DNA of 64,000 nucleotides. Source: Pseudeuparius sepicola (lineage: Eukaryota > Arthropoda > Insecta > Coleoptera > Anthribidae). The translations under genes were made by a program, and so were the position numbers. The stretch covers positions 53,195,223 to 53,259,222 of the forward strand of contig OY987303.1 of NCBI GenBank assembly GCA_963920635.1, read 5' to 3'. The notes under the pieces were generated by a model, which ran no database searches, was not told the origin of the DNA, and worked only from the letters and a program-made list of their open reading frames with translations. The first letter of the stretch is position 1. Every line of letters begins with the position of its first letter. This document shows positions 21,909 through 33,367 of this stretch, in pieces.

Positions 21909-22452
21909 ATAAAAATGTAAAAATATTCATATCTTTCTCTTTGTTAGTATGTAGTAATAAGAATGCAGGGAGCGAAATTTGGATCATCTTGTAGGTATCG
22001 TCTTTAGCGTTAACCTTAAAATAAAATGTTGCCACTAGGGGCATGTTGGCATGTTGGAAAGAGTTAAAATGTATTTCCGTTTGACTGACATTTAAAAATA
22101 AGCCCATGCTAGAGAGAGGGAAGCAAGCTTTGTCCAACCTCTGTTAAAACCAAACTGTCGATTCGTGGCCTCTACTTTGTTGCATATTCACCACCCTCCC
22201 CCAATAGCTCTGTAATTTCCACATTGCAACGCTGAACTCGCGGAAGCGTTCGTTTATAAAATGCGTGGGTAGCATTTTGTGCCATACACCTGGACAAACT
22301 TTTTAAAATTCTTTCTAAAATTAGAAAGGTGAGGGGATGGCTTTGTTTTTTTCGTATATGTGCTTAATTTTGTCTGTTTATGTGTTCTAAAAATGGCCCC
22401 GTCATCGAAGTAAACTACACCGAAGTCGGTGGGTCTGCCTTTAAACGCTATC
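21909..22452. other. Spacer, no gene seen
   Basis: Mixed AT-rich sequence. A 76-codon frame starting at 22380 overlaps the next MITE and has no recognisable domain; treated as chance. Confidence 0.4.
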
Positions 22453-22454
22453 TA

Positions 22455-22836
22455 AAGTCTATCCAAGTTACAGAGGTAGTGGATCAAAACATTGGCCACC
22501 AAGTGACCTATTCTCTTATTGGTCTGGCCGTCATAAAATGTCAAGTGTTTACGCGGCGAGCAGAATGCAGGGCCGGCTCTTCCCCCAGTCGAGTTTCCTG
22601 CATATTTTAGATCGGATCGCGAGCAGTATATTCTGTAAATTTATTTTGCTACTTAATTTAAGGAAGTTTATAAAGATCCACGAAAGGTAAAAACACAATT
22701 TTTAGAACTTCTAAAAGAATTAGTTCAGAATTACAAGCCACTGGGAATCTCATATTAGTCAGACCCTGGTAATCGATCGCAATGCGGTCATGTGACTTTG
22801 TTTATATCTACTGCCGCTGTAACTTGGATAGACTAT
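22455..22836. mobile_element. MITE with AGTCTATCCAAGTTACAG ends
   Basis: Left AGTCTATCCAAGTTACAG and right CTGTAACTTGGATAGACT, about 380 bp apart. No ORF; target duplication not clear. Confidence 0.6.
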
Positions 22837-23340
22837 AGTAGTCGAATATGATAAAAGGCCAGTGTGTATCAGTGCTTAAGGGGAAAATACGGCCTGAGAA
22901 TAAATTTATCAAGAAAAACATCCGGCACGTGTGAATACGATTCCTTCATTAATTTCTTGTTTACTTACCTATATCTCCAAAAGCATTTATTTTGAACGAG
23001 TTCACTGTCTTAAATAATCCCGAAAGTCATAGATAGCTTCGACTGGGCCGTCCGAGTAAATAAACAACATGACGTTTGGATGTCCAAGGCAGCGCGATTT
23101 TTTCACCTTTTTAACATTGTTTTGCCAAGCAACGAAGTGATAAACGGTCTTGTGTATTATCGGTAACAAGGGAATATGGCTGGCTGTTTATTTAAGAAAG
23201 GAGCTACCTACCTTATTGGATACAAGCAGTATGAGGGAAACAATGACCAGAAAACTTTTCTAGTGACAAACTGGAAATGAAGGAAACTTTCTCTTATTCA
23301 CATGAACTTCTACGGCTAATTTGGTATTTGATCACTTATT
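22837..23340. other. Spacer, no gene seen
   Basis: No TE terminus or ORF recognised. Confidence 0.35.
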
Positions 23341-23345
23341 GGTAA

Positions 23346-23848
23346 GATTTTACTGGAATTATCAAAGAATTTCTGTAAAATCTAATCCTACAATTTGTTG
23401 TTTTTGTTTTGTTTGTTAGTGTTCTTATAAAAAATCAGATAATATGTCAAAAAATGTGTTCCTTTGTCAAAACAAACCAACTTTTTCTAATAAGCTAGCA
23501 TTAGTTTTTTGCCTACATCATACAGGGTGCCATTTGCAAAACTACGTTAAAATTTACCCAATTTTGTAAACGCTAGTGGCTTTTAAGATTTTACTGGAAT
23601 TATCCAAGAATTTCAGTAAAATCTAATCCTAAGATTTGTTGTTTTTGTTTTGTTTGTTAGTGTTCTTATGAAAAATCAGCTAATGTGTCAAAAAATGTGC
23701 TCCTTAGACAAAACAAACCAACTTTTTCTAATAACCCAGCATTCGTTTTTTGCCTACATCATACAGGGTGTTACACATTTGCAAAACTACGTTTAAAAAA
23801 AATTAAATGAAATGACCCAATTTTGTAAGCGCTAGTGGCTTTCAAAGA
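23346..23848. repeat. Imperfect ~240-bp tandem duplication
   Basis: Two copies each begin AAGATTTTACTGGAATTAT and include CATCATACAGGGTG and AACGC/AAGCGCTAGTGGCTTT. The copies differ by substitutions and a small indel, so this is not recent. They contain a CAGGGTG motif typical of the window's foldback elements. Confidence 0.75.
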
Positions 23849-24600
23849 AGCTTTCTATAACGATACTGGATTGTATGGGTTTATTTTCAGTATTTTCTCC
23901 GAAAACTCTCATTCAAACTGGAACTAAAACTACAATAGTACTACTATTTTTTAATAAAGATTCCTTTTTGATATATTTCTTTATACAGGGTGTACGAGCG
24001 GCCAAACTAAGGCCTATCGAGCAAAATCGGTTTATATTATTATAGCAGAAATAGAAAATTTTAGGGCCACTTTTAAGGACCCATATCTCCCTTAATCTGG
24101 ACCTGTGTGTGCGACGAGAAAACGTCCTACAACCTTGTAGAATTCAAATTAAGTAATTGCGTAATGGTGTATGCAATGAACAACTCTAAATAATACAAAA
24201 TTTTCCCCTTCATTCGTCACTCTCAGTATGTAGAATGGCGAACAAAACGCTTTGTCTAAAGTCAATTGAAAAGTGATTTAAATAGCTCAGCATGGAGTCA
24301 TCGAACAACAGCAACTATTATTGCTTGTGACAAAATATGAAAGGATTGGACCTCCTATTGTATCCATACATCCACACGCCACACCACTATACCTTGAAAA
24401 ATACGACACATAAGATGGTGGGTAGTTTTTTCAGGGCTGAAAGTGAAAGGAGTCCACATCTGAGAAAACATACTAACTTGTGTTCGACTAAACGCATGTG
24501 CATTTTGATGTGGCATGTATGTGGCAAGTTTTAAATAACTTGCTGGGAAAGAAACGTGAGCAGGTAGCCATAAAAAGAATAAAATATCATAATAAATAAC
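23849..24600. other. Spacer with one CAGGGTG end
   Basis: Contains ATACAGGGTGTACGAGC near 23982 without a clear partner. No ORF of interest. Confidence 0.4.
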
Positions 24601-24602
24601 AT

Positions 24603-25043
24603 GCAGGATATGGCAAACGTGTTTAACAAATATTATGCTGAATTAGGTGAACAATTAGCTAAGAGGATAGAAAGGCCAAAAATATCAGTAATTCGAAAAA
24701 GTGTAAAGAACTCTATTTATTTATGACAGATAGCCATGAAGTTGAATTTTTTATAAGAGAATTAAAACGAAATAAAGCACCAGGAAGTACTCCAAAAATT
24801 AGTTCGCTACTTAAAATATCACCTAGCTCTACTAATAAATAAAATATTAGAAAAAGGAAAATTTCCTAAAGGTTTTAAGGTAGGACTAATAAAGCCACTC
24901 TATAAGAAAGGTACCAAAGACTCTGTCGAAAATTATAGACCTATAAGTTTGACTAGTGCTTTATCAAAAGTAACTGAAAAAATAATCAAAAAACGCCTTG
25001 TTTCATATTTAAATAAATATGAGTTTTTGGTTTACCAACAGAG
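24603..25043 (+). pseudogene. Non-LTR reverse transcriptase fragment
   Basis: Broken-frame translation gives VFNKYYAELGEQLAKRI, then EFFIRELKRNKAPGS, then GLIKPLYKKGTKDSVENYRP and ISLTSALSKVTEKIIKKRL, then YEFLVYQQ. These match the N-terminal part of Jockey-type RTs up to just before motif A. Several frameshifts and stops; no catalytic block, endonuclease or 3' end survives nearby. Confidence 0.8.
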
Positions 25044-25405
25044 AGACATGTTTGTATAAGATATTCGCGCACACATCTTAAGTGGTGTTAGTTAATTATT
25101 TCTTATTTGCTTCTAATATTCTAAACTGTAATATACTATTCACACTATTGTATCTTGGAACAAATAAATTATTATTTTTGTTGAAAATTCTCATTGATAG
25201 GACATAAATAAATAAATGCAACCTTTTAAAACAATTGCCGACGTTTCGTCAATATATTTTGACTTTTTCAAGGCTAAAAAGAAAAACACAATATCGTAAT
25301 AACTACAGAAAAAACGAAATACAATACAAACCAAACAAGAAAGTAAAAAACTCACCAAGTTAAATCAGTTGACCATTATAGCACTTATGAAAACATTGTT
25401 AAAGC
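25044..25405. other. Repeat-derived spacer
   Basis: Contains GCCGACGTTTCGTCAATAT followed by TTTTTCAAGGCT near 25235, a motif combination often seen in insect repeats. No ORF. Confidence 0.35.
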
Positions 25406-25843
25406 CAATGACGTCAGAACCTATAGACAGGTTTGTTTTGATAAACGCTTGACGCCCAGAACTAATCACAATCTAAGCGCTCCATTAAATTATTCTGAAA
25501 ATGTCGCGAGATTGTCAGAAATTGCCCCTTTTTGTCGAGCCGTAGCGAACTTATTTCGACTCTGGGCTCGGAGGCTGGCGTCGTTAGACCATCCCCCGAG
25601 TCTTCAGGTGAGGTTCCGATACTTCCGGCGCCCCCAAACAAGAAAAAACATGCGATATCTAAGTGTGATTCTGGAGGAACTATAACCGGGAATCACCGGG
25701 TGTATATATAGTTGGTTGATGGTTGACTTTCTGTCTTTGTTTGTAGCATGTTTTTAGAGTAGTATGGATATATTTAATCTTGGAGTCAAAATAAAGGACA
25801 TTTTAACAATGGGGCACCACGTCTATAGGTTTTGACGTCATTG
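25406..25843. mobile_element. hAT-like MITE family I, copy 1
   Basis: Ends CAATGACGTCAGAACCTATA and TATAGGTTTTGACGTCATTG. Flanked by the perfect 8-bp repeat GTTAAAGC (25398-25405 and 25844-25851). 438 bp, noncoding; the ORF across it shows no domain. Nearly identical to copy 2 at 52712-53144. Confidence 0.9.
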
Positions 25844-25851
25844 GTTAAAGC

Positions 25852-26685
25852 CCATATAGACAATTGAAAGACACATTGTCACCGTTAGCACACGTTATAA
25901 ATAAATAAAGCCAAAATGGAACCACACACTCGAGCAGCAAAGGTAGAATGAGGATAGTTTTTTAAATTGAATGGGGGAAAAATAATAATACAATTGGTAC
26001 GTTCATATACACAGTGTGTCCGCATGCGAGTGGCAGTCTCGCTTCAAAAAATAAATATATATTATTATTAATAACAACAAAGATGTAAAATTGTGAGTGT
26101 AAATGTAAATACATACAAGAAAAAGCGATAATGGGCATAAGCACTCAAAGCACTCAAAGTTAGAAAACAAAAAAAAAAACAACCGGCGAAAATTTTATGT
26201 TTCAAATATTGGAATTAACAGGTGTTTTGGGGAACGTTTTGCCAATTTCAATGCAAACGGATTTTATCGTTATGAAGCAAGAGTACCTTTTTGTAGCAGA
26301 ATAAAAAGATGCACTAAGATAAACTCAAAGAAGTTACGAATTAAAGCACCATCCAAAAATACATACTGCAAGTAGCGCTCTCCGTGAGATACGTAGAAAT
26401 TGACATTTTCAGCTTATTCTTCATCCACAAAAACACTGCTGTGCCAAATTTCAGTTCATCATCTTGATTATTTTCGGAGATATTGGCATAATTTAATTTC
26501 AAAAAGAGAAACGAAGAACTTGACGGTCTATGTTTATTTGAGCAACTCACCTTACAATGAATTTTTCTACAAAATGTCAAAGTCCTGATCAAAAAACCTG
26601 GGAGACCCTGTATATAGTAAAGTAGTAGAATTGAATGATATTATGTGGCACCTATAATGTGGAAACATCCTTTACTTAAACTTAT
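25852..26685. other. Spacer with one foldback end
   Basis: AT-rich. GGGAGACCCTGTATAT near 26600 is probably the right end of a degraded CAGGGTG element starting somewhere after 26160. No gene seen. Confidence 0.4.
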
Positions 26686-27033
26686 ACAGTGTGGTTCTTT
26701 GAGTGTGCAACATATGGGATTTTTTTTATTAATGGCACAACCAAATTACAAATATTGCCGAAAGTTGGTGCATGTTGGATAATCATATATCTAAAAGGCC
26801 GGTCCACACGCAACGATGTATCGTACGATTTGCATGCGCAAGTAAATCGTTACAGATAAATCGTTACAAATTCAGTGTGTCCACATTATAACAACTTAAC
26901 AACAATAATAATGGAGGAAGGGTTTTTGGAGTATTTTGACGTTTTGTTTAAATGTTAAAAGGAATAGGGAATTCAGGAAACGTTTAAATAGAACTAGATG
27001 ATCTAAAGCGTAGTTATTGAAACGAAGTCTATT

Positions 27034-28053
27034 TTAAAAGCTTTTATTTAACTTGCAATGTATGTATGTATGTATGTATGTATGTAATTTGTTCGGGTGG
27101 AATCTTGCAACTCAATTTTGAAGCAGATATCTTCAACCGATCGAGCTGAAATTTTGTACACACGTTTAATTTGGATGACAATGCATGATTATATGTGTGA
27201 CGTCATTCTAAATCCAACATGGCGGATCACCCAAGATGGCGGACTAGTTAAATTTCAACCGATCGAGCTGAAATTTTGTACACACGTTTAATTTGGATGA
27301 CAATGCATGATTATATGTGTGACGTCATTCTAAATCCAACATGGCGGAACACTCAAGATGGCGGACTAGTTAAATTTCAACCGATCGAGCTGAAATTTTG
27401 TACACACGTTTAATTTGGATGACAATGCATGATTATATGTGTGACGTCATTCTAAATCCAACATGGCGGAACACTCAAGATGGCGGACTAGTTAAATTTC
27501 AACCGATCGAGCTGAAATTTTGTACACACGTTTAATTTGGATGACAATGCATGATTATATGTGTGACGTCATTCTAAATCCAACATGGCGGAACACCCAA
27601 GATGGTCATTAGAAGGTCTCCTCATTGAAGAGCTAGACTGTTCTAAACTAACCGGCAAACGACCTTGCAACAATGATGCGTTAACTGAGATGAATAGACT
27701 CAGACACCTGGCCAAACTAAAAATTACAAAATAAATTAAAAGTAAAAAAATATTTTTAAAAAAAGCTTTTATTTAAATGCGCTAAAAAGAATAAAATAAT
27801 CTTTTCTTTTAAAACTTTTACTATCAACTTATAACGTCATTCCACAATTTATATGATATAAAAGCTTGTCGCGGGATTTAAGTTTTCAAACTAAGTAAAT
27901 ACCACTACTTAAATCTCGCGACAAGCTTTTATATCATATAAATTGTGGAATGACGTTATAAGTTGATAGTAAAAGTTTTAAAAGAAAAGATTATTTTATT
28001 CTTTTTAGCGCATTTAAATAAAAGCTTTTTTTAAAAATATTTTTTTACTTTTT
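27034..28053 (+). repeat. 1-kb dispersed repeat, copy A
   Basis: Ordered parts: AAAAGCTTTTATTTAACTTG, a (TATG)n tract (27059-27087), four ~122-bp tandem units (27128-27605), a 42-codon coding-looking segment (27606-27734), then a long palindrome with ~130-bp arms centred near 27890. Copy B (31219-32238) is the inverted counterpart. The layout (microsatellite, internal tandem repeats, terminal hairpin) recalls Helitron-like or Helentron-type nonautonomous elements, but I see no diagnostic TC/CTRR ends, so the class is open. Confidence 0.8.
27606..27734 (+). other. Conserved mini-ORF of the 1-kb repeat (copy A)
   Basis: Open frame WSLEGLLIEELDCSKLTGKR then PCNNDALTEMNRLRHLAKL, ending KITK and TAA. 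The frame is open upstream into the last tandem unit. The same peptide is encoded in copy B, with a synonymous CTC/CTT change. Composition is unlike the AT-rich surroundings. I do not recognise the family; it may be the C-terminal scrap of a protein from the autonomous parent. Confidence 0.4.
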
Positions 28054-28437
28054 TACCATTGAATTCTATTATAAAATTATGCGAAATGGTCGACATATTT
28101 TTTAACAAATTTAAAATAAATCAGTTATTGTTTGTTTTAATTAATTTAATAATTTCCGGACTAAAAATAGGTAGGAGTCATCTACCGTCGCACCTAAAAA
28201 CTGTATAAATCTCGGACAAGCGTACACACGTTACGATTTGCATGCGCAAATCTCCCAAATCTATGCTTTTCGGCTCAGACTTTCAACTCCGACGTCCAAC
28301 TTTGCACAGTTCTAAATTTTGTGCAAATCTGCTGTCCACATGCAACGATTTATCTGTAACGATTTACTTGCGCATGCAAATCGTACGATACATCGTTGCG
28401 TCTGGACCGGCCTTTAGAGTGCTTGCAAGTCCGCATA

Positions 28438-28968
28438 CAGGGTAGCTCAAAAAATGTACAAGAGTAAAGTACTCTTATTTCAGAAAATGTTATAAAGAAA
28501 AGTTGTCTAGAATTAAAAGTTATTCCCAAATACCAAAACATGGCCTCCTAAGATTTTTTTTCGAAAACTTCTAATTTCTCATTTTTTTTAATATTCACCC
28601 GAAACACTTTAATAAATTAATCAAAATTTAATCATAACTTTCCTTCAAATTCAAGCAAATTTGTAAAATTACCTTAGATTTTTAATTTTTTAGGAAGTCG
28701 GATGTTGCAACGATATTAAACAAAACTTTAAAATTTCGCAAAAATTCATCTGAACAAGGTAAAACATTATTAATGATAATGTGTATATTAAAAACTCTCG
28801 TTTAAGGTGCAAAAATTTTATTTTAAACGTTTATTAAGAAACTGAAAATTAATTGACGAAAAAATTTTTTTAGGCATAGCTTTTAATTCTAAATAACTTT
28901 TCTTAATAACATTTTGCTGAATTTTCTGAAATAAGGGCACTTTACTCTTGTACAATACCTGTCTAAGT
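28438..28968. mobile_element. Foldback E nested in D
   Basis: Left TACAGGGTAGCTC...ATGTACAAGAGTAAAGTACT, right AGGGCACTTTACTCTTGTAC, with further mirrored CTTATTTCAGAAAAT and AGAATTAAAAGTTAT segments. About 530 bp, noncoding. Confidence 0.7.
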
Positions 28969-29076
28969 GCACCTAATATGGAAATTGAACATGCATCAAC
29001 TTTCGGCAATATCTGTATTTGGTTGTGCAATTAATAAAAAAAGTCCCATATGTTGCACACTTAAATGAACACACTG

Positions 29077-29555
29077 TATAGATGGGCGTTCCGTATTTTT
29101 TCACTTCTGCACTGTCGAAATTAAAATGGTTTAAAAAATCCACTGTCGAGTTGCGACAACAGTAAAACGACATATACATTTTTCCCGGACCAATATTCAC
29201 GTCTAAATAAAAAAGACAGACGGCGGCGGAATGTTAAAAGTTCTCCAACGCTTCATTATAAATTGGCCATCAGCCGGCAGTTTACAAGTTTTTACTTCGC
29301 CCGTTTTGCCGACGCTCTTCCACTTTTTCCGCGTTATAAATGGATAAACAGGGGTGAGTCGGGGATTACTGGGGGGCGAGGAAAACAGCCTGTTTATGGG
29401 CTAAAAGTTAAACCGCAAAGTTGTTATTTTTGGACATGTTCTATATAGGTACATATTTTTATCTCTGTCTCCGAGCCTGCCTCTGTATTCGCGGGCAGTT
29501 CTAGATATGACGCATATTTTGTAACTTTTGGAACATTTTGAGTTTCGAAATATAT
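29077..29555. other. Possibly single-copy, moderately GC-rich spacer
   Basis: 29200-29410 is less AT-rich than its surroundings and matches nothing else I see in the window. No ORF with a recognisable domain. Could be host noncoding sequence. Confidence 0.35.
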
Positions 29556-29755
29556 AATAATAATAATAATTCTCACCCTCACAATACTCCAAACTAGGAG
29601 TACCCCAGAAGCAACTTGGCTCTTATTTTGTCTTCGTTGTCGTTTGCGGCTAGGGCTGAATTTTCCCGATAGAACTAGGATAGCATTCGCTCAAGTACTA
29701 TGGAAAACCCTACAAAACCGTAGTAATCCCAGCAGGGCCCTAGCGACATTGTTAT
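29556..29755 (-). repeat. (TAA)n plus TAA-associated dispersed repeat, copy 3
   Basis: (TAA)n at 29556-29572, then TTCTCACCCTCACAATACTC as at 17650, continuing through CTAGGGCTGAATTTTCCCGA and AGGATAGCATT as at 8589-8790. Longest TAA-linked copy. Confidence 0.7.
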
Positions 29756-29810
29756 CACTAGGGGGGGGGGGAGAATAATGAGATCCGGCGCCCTCTAAGC
29801 GTTGTACGTA

Positions 29811-30185
29811 CAGGGTGTCCCATTTTGGGTGTTTTTGGGTGTTTTTCTCAAAAATATCGGTTATTATTAAAGCTAGAGGGTTGCGGTTTTTCTCGTCACT
29901 GTACTACTTTTTTGAGAGGAATTTGGTGGACCAATCAGATTTTAGATAAGTTTTATAGTTTCCGCGCATTGGCGCAGGCCTGAAATTTTCGATTTTTTGG
30001 AAACCTCTCTCCTGGCTACAACTTATATATATATCGACAAATTTAATCAACTATTTTTATAGATTTTTTGGCGTAGAATCGAATGGAATAATTAGTTTTT
30101 TTTGGTAGCGTTAATAGTTTTTGAGATATGAACCAAAGTTATATATTTTTTTAAATGGAAACCATAGTTCATATCTCAAAAACTA
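29811..30185 (+). mobile_element. CAGGGTG foldback family S, half copy
   Basis: Begins CAGGGTGTCCCATTTTGGG and follows the same order as 43433 onward through the central ATGGAAACCATAGTTCATAT hairpin, then diverges near 30185. It lacks the right arm. Confidence 0.75.
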
Positions 30186-30558
30186 ACGGGCTGCGTATAC
30201 ACAGTGGGGAACTTTTACTAAAATTGTTTTAGAGATCGTGATTCGTGCAGTGAAAAGTGTAGTGACATTCTCAAGCAATATGTGTTAGTTAGTCAGTTAG
30301 ATGCTGAACGCGGAAAGTCCAAGGTGTGCTAACATTCTTTTATTGTCCCATCAACCAGAGGCAAATTCATAAACTCCATATTTTTTCTTATTTAAATTAT
30401 GGCAACGAACCGGCAACATCGCGGCCGGCGCCATGTGCTCTACCAGAGGGCCTCATTCACATGCGTTCAGGTGCGCCCCGTTACGTGGGATTAGGGATAA
30501 ATTGCCCCATTATTTAAACATGCAGTGAAAAAATTTCTTTTTGCGTTTTTGGCATATA
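30186..30558. other. Spacer, no gene seen
   Basis: Contains a GC-rich patch near 30410-30490 without a convincing ORF. Confidence 0.35.
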
Positions 30559-32281
30559 CAGGGTTGGGCGAAAGTCAAAAAAAAATCATATCTTTTTTCT
30601 AGTTTTTTTTTCTTACAAAACGCAAAAACAGGTCAATTTTCTTTCGCTATTCCCCATTTTTTAGCAATATAAAACATTTTTTTCCTTCAACCCTTTAGCT
30701 GGGAGCCAACCCTCCTTTTTTTTCAAATAAGAACATATGGCTTGTGTCGGCTCGTTGAAAAGCTGAATACGAGTATACCATTTTTTTATTTTATTTATGC
30801 TGTTATTACAAAATAAAAAACAAAATCTATATCGTAAAAAATTCCTGTGAATGAGTTATTATTTTACGTTGAAGGAATAAAAAACAAGCAAAGAGTGTTG
30901 GAGGCAAAAAAGTTACTCCTTTTTGTATGGTTAAGGAAACACGTAGTATTGTAGTAATTTTCTTGTAAATTGAATCGAAACGTCCACTTTATTAATTAGG
31001 TAGTGCCAAAGTGTTGTCATTAAATTATTCGGCAGTAATTTTAACATAGCAAATGCTATTATGTTCTCATTTGAAAATTAAATAAAAAGCTTTTAAAAAA
31101 AAAAGGAGGTGGCTTCCAGCTAAAGGGTTGAAGGAAATTTTTTTTATATTGCTAAAAAATGGGGAATAGCGAAAGAAAATTGACCTGTTTTCGCGTTTTG
31201 TAAGAAAACAAACTAGAAATAAATTAAAAGTAAAAAAATATTTTTAAAAAAAGCTTTTATTTAAATGCGCTAAAAAGAATAAAATAATCTTTTCTTTTAA
31301 AACTTTTACTATCAACTTATAACGTCATTCCACAATTTATATGATATAAAAGCTTGTCGCGAGATTTAAGTAGTGGTATTTACTTAGTTTGAAAACTTAA
31401 ATCTCGCGACAAGCTTTTATATCATATAAATTGTGGAATGACGTTATAAGTTGATAGTAAAAGTTTTAAAAGAAAAGATTATTTTATTCTTTTTAGCGCA
31501 TTTAAATAAAAGCTTTTTTTAAAAATATTTTTTTACTTTTAATTTATTTTGTAATTTTTAGTTTGGCCAGGTGTCTGAGTCTATTCATCTCAGTTAACGC
31601 ATCATTGTTGCAAGGTCGTTTGCCGGTTAGTTTAGAACAGTCTAGCTCTTCAATAAGGAGACCTTCTAATGACCATCTTGGGTGTTCCGCCATGTTGGAT
31701 TTAGAATGACGTCACACATATAATCATGCATTGTCATCCAAATTAAACGTGTGTACAAAATTTCAGCTCGATCGGTTGAAATTTAACTAGTCCGCCATCT
31801 TGAGTATTCCGCCATGTTGGATTTAGAATGACGTCACACATATAATCATGCATTGTCATCCAAATTAAACGTGTGTACAAAATTTCAGCTCGATCGGTTG
31901 AAATTTAACTAGTCCGCCATCTTGAGTGTTCCGCCATGTTGGATTTAGAATGACGTCACACATATAATCATGCATTGTCATCCAAATTAAACGTGTGTAC
32001 AAAATTTCAGCTCGATCGGTTGAAATTTAACTAGTCCGCCATCTTGGGTGATCCGCCATGTTGGATTTAGAATGACGTCACACATATAATCATGCATTGT
32101 CATCCAAATTAAACGTGTGTACAAAATTTCAGCTCGATCGGTTGAAGATATCTGCTTCAAAATTGAGTTGCAAGATTCCACCCGAACAAATTACATACAT
32201 ACATACATACATACATTGCAAGTTAAATAAAAGCTTTTAAAAAAAGATATGATTTTTTTTCCAGACTTTCGCCCAACCCTG
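30559..32281. mobile_element. Foldback element F carrying repeat B in its right arm
   Basis: Ends CAGGGTTGGGCGAAAGTC and GACTTTCGCCCAACCCTG, flanked by TA. Mirrored inner blocks include ATTCCCCATTTTTTAGCAAT (30649) and ATTGCTAAAAAATGGGGAAT (31149). The right arm is interrupted between ...AAACTAGAAA and AAAAAGATATG by the 1-kb repeat B; the left arm shows the uninterrupted order. No transposase. Confidence 0.85.
31219..32238 (-). repeat. 1-kb dispersed repeat, copy B (inverted relative to A)
   Basis: Same parts as copy A in reverse: the terminal palindrome (31219-31550), mini-ORF region (about 31549-31677, minus strand), 122-bp units (31680-32150) and a (CATA)n tract (32192-32216). Very similar to A, so both are recent. 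Inserted in the right arm of element F. Confidence 0.85.
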
Positions 32282-33126
32282 TATGTACCTCCCTGATGAC
32301 GTAGTTAAAATTATTGTATTTATGAATAAATTACCCTGTATAAATAAGCAAATAAGTTCTATCCCAAGAATCACGACTGACATTATTTCACAACTTATAA
32401 CTGATAGCCTCTAGGCAGTGACGTCAGAGTGACGTAGCGCTATTAGATATTGTTTGGCTTTAGTAGAGGTGGTGTTGTTTGAACCGCTTCGATTAGTTAG
32501 GAAGTAGTGGCAACGTCACCCATCATACCTATCGGCTTATTCTAGCCTGCAGTAGGGTGCGGTAATGAATGAGGAATAGAGAAAAATCCCGTAGCAATCG
32601 TTATTCTGTATATACGCCAGAGATGACACGTTTCCACAAAACCAAACACAGAAGGAGACGGGCGCGGATCGCCCAGTGGCCATTTACCAGGATGTGTACT
32701 GTATCCCGTACGTTTATTTAGAGTTCATTGTCGCCGAGCCCGCCCGGTAACGGGCCCCCTGCAAAAAATCGCCAGCGAGCCGGCGCGCGAACAAAAAACA
32801 CCAAAGTCGTGTTTCATTGTGCCCGCCTAATTAGCATAGTTCATTGTCTCTATTCAGCCGCCGATCAAACGTGAGATTTCGGGATTTCGGCCCAGAAGTG
32901 GCCACTTCCAATTACAAAGGGACGCGCGGAATTAAAAATCCGAGACGGTTGCGAGAAGGGGAGTTTTGGGACATCGTGAAAACTCTATATTATGGGCCTT
33001 GGAGCACACAAAGGACTAAAGGAGGCACGTAAAAGATAAATGGAAACTCAAAGTTCGAGATATTAAGTGCCACTATTTGCGTAAGTGTTACTAAAATAAA
33101 TATAATAAAATTTAAATATATTTTTT
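32282..33126. other. GC-richer unique segment, candidate conserved noncoding DNA
   Basis: 32630-32960 contains GC-rich patches and homeobox-like TAATTAG inside a segment that matches nothing else in the window. No ORF has a recognisable domain. Could be host regulatory or intronic sequence. Confidence 0.4.
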
Positions 33127-33367
33127 AATATACCTGGTGATGTAAAAAACAAGATTTCTTGTCTTGCTCGGCAACTTCTTGTCTTGTCTTGCTAAGCAAG
33201 GCAAGATGTAAAACTACTTCTTGTCTTGCAAATTTCTTGCAGTTATTTCTTGTCTTGCTAGCAAGACTCTTGCTTACTTCTTGTTCTTGCTTTTTAGGGG
33301 ATTCCCCAACTCTTTTTCGGGGATTCCCTTTATTTTACGCCTTCTGCGCGCTCGCCGGCGCCGAGCG

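Larger units (their letters stand above)
26794..28415. mobile_element. MITE C, AAAGGCCGGTCCA ends, carrying repeat A
   Basis: The left arm reads AAAGGCCGGTCCACACGCAA, CGATGTATCGTACGATTTGC, ATGCGCAAGTAAATCGTTAC; the right arm is its close reverse complement (28330-28415), giving about 70 bp of TIR. A second diverged arm segment (ACGATTTGCATGCGCAAATC) is at 28234. The interior is mostly taken up by the 1-kb repeat A. No clear target duplication. Confidence 0.8.
26687..29076. mobile_element. Palindromic TA-flanked element D hosting others
   Basis: Outer arms CAGTGTGGTTCTTTGAGTGT and TTGCACAC...GAACACACTG with inner matches (ACATATGGGATTTTTT and CCGAAAGTTG against their reverse complements at 28995-29055). 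TA on each side. It contains element C (26794-28415) and foldback E (28438-28968). No ORF of its own is recognised. Confidence 0.75.

Noticed and set aside
22380..22610. 76-codon frame starting MCSKNGPVIEVNY
   Set aside because: Runs through the left end of a MITE and shows no recognised domain.
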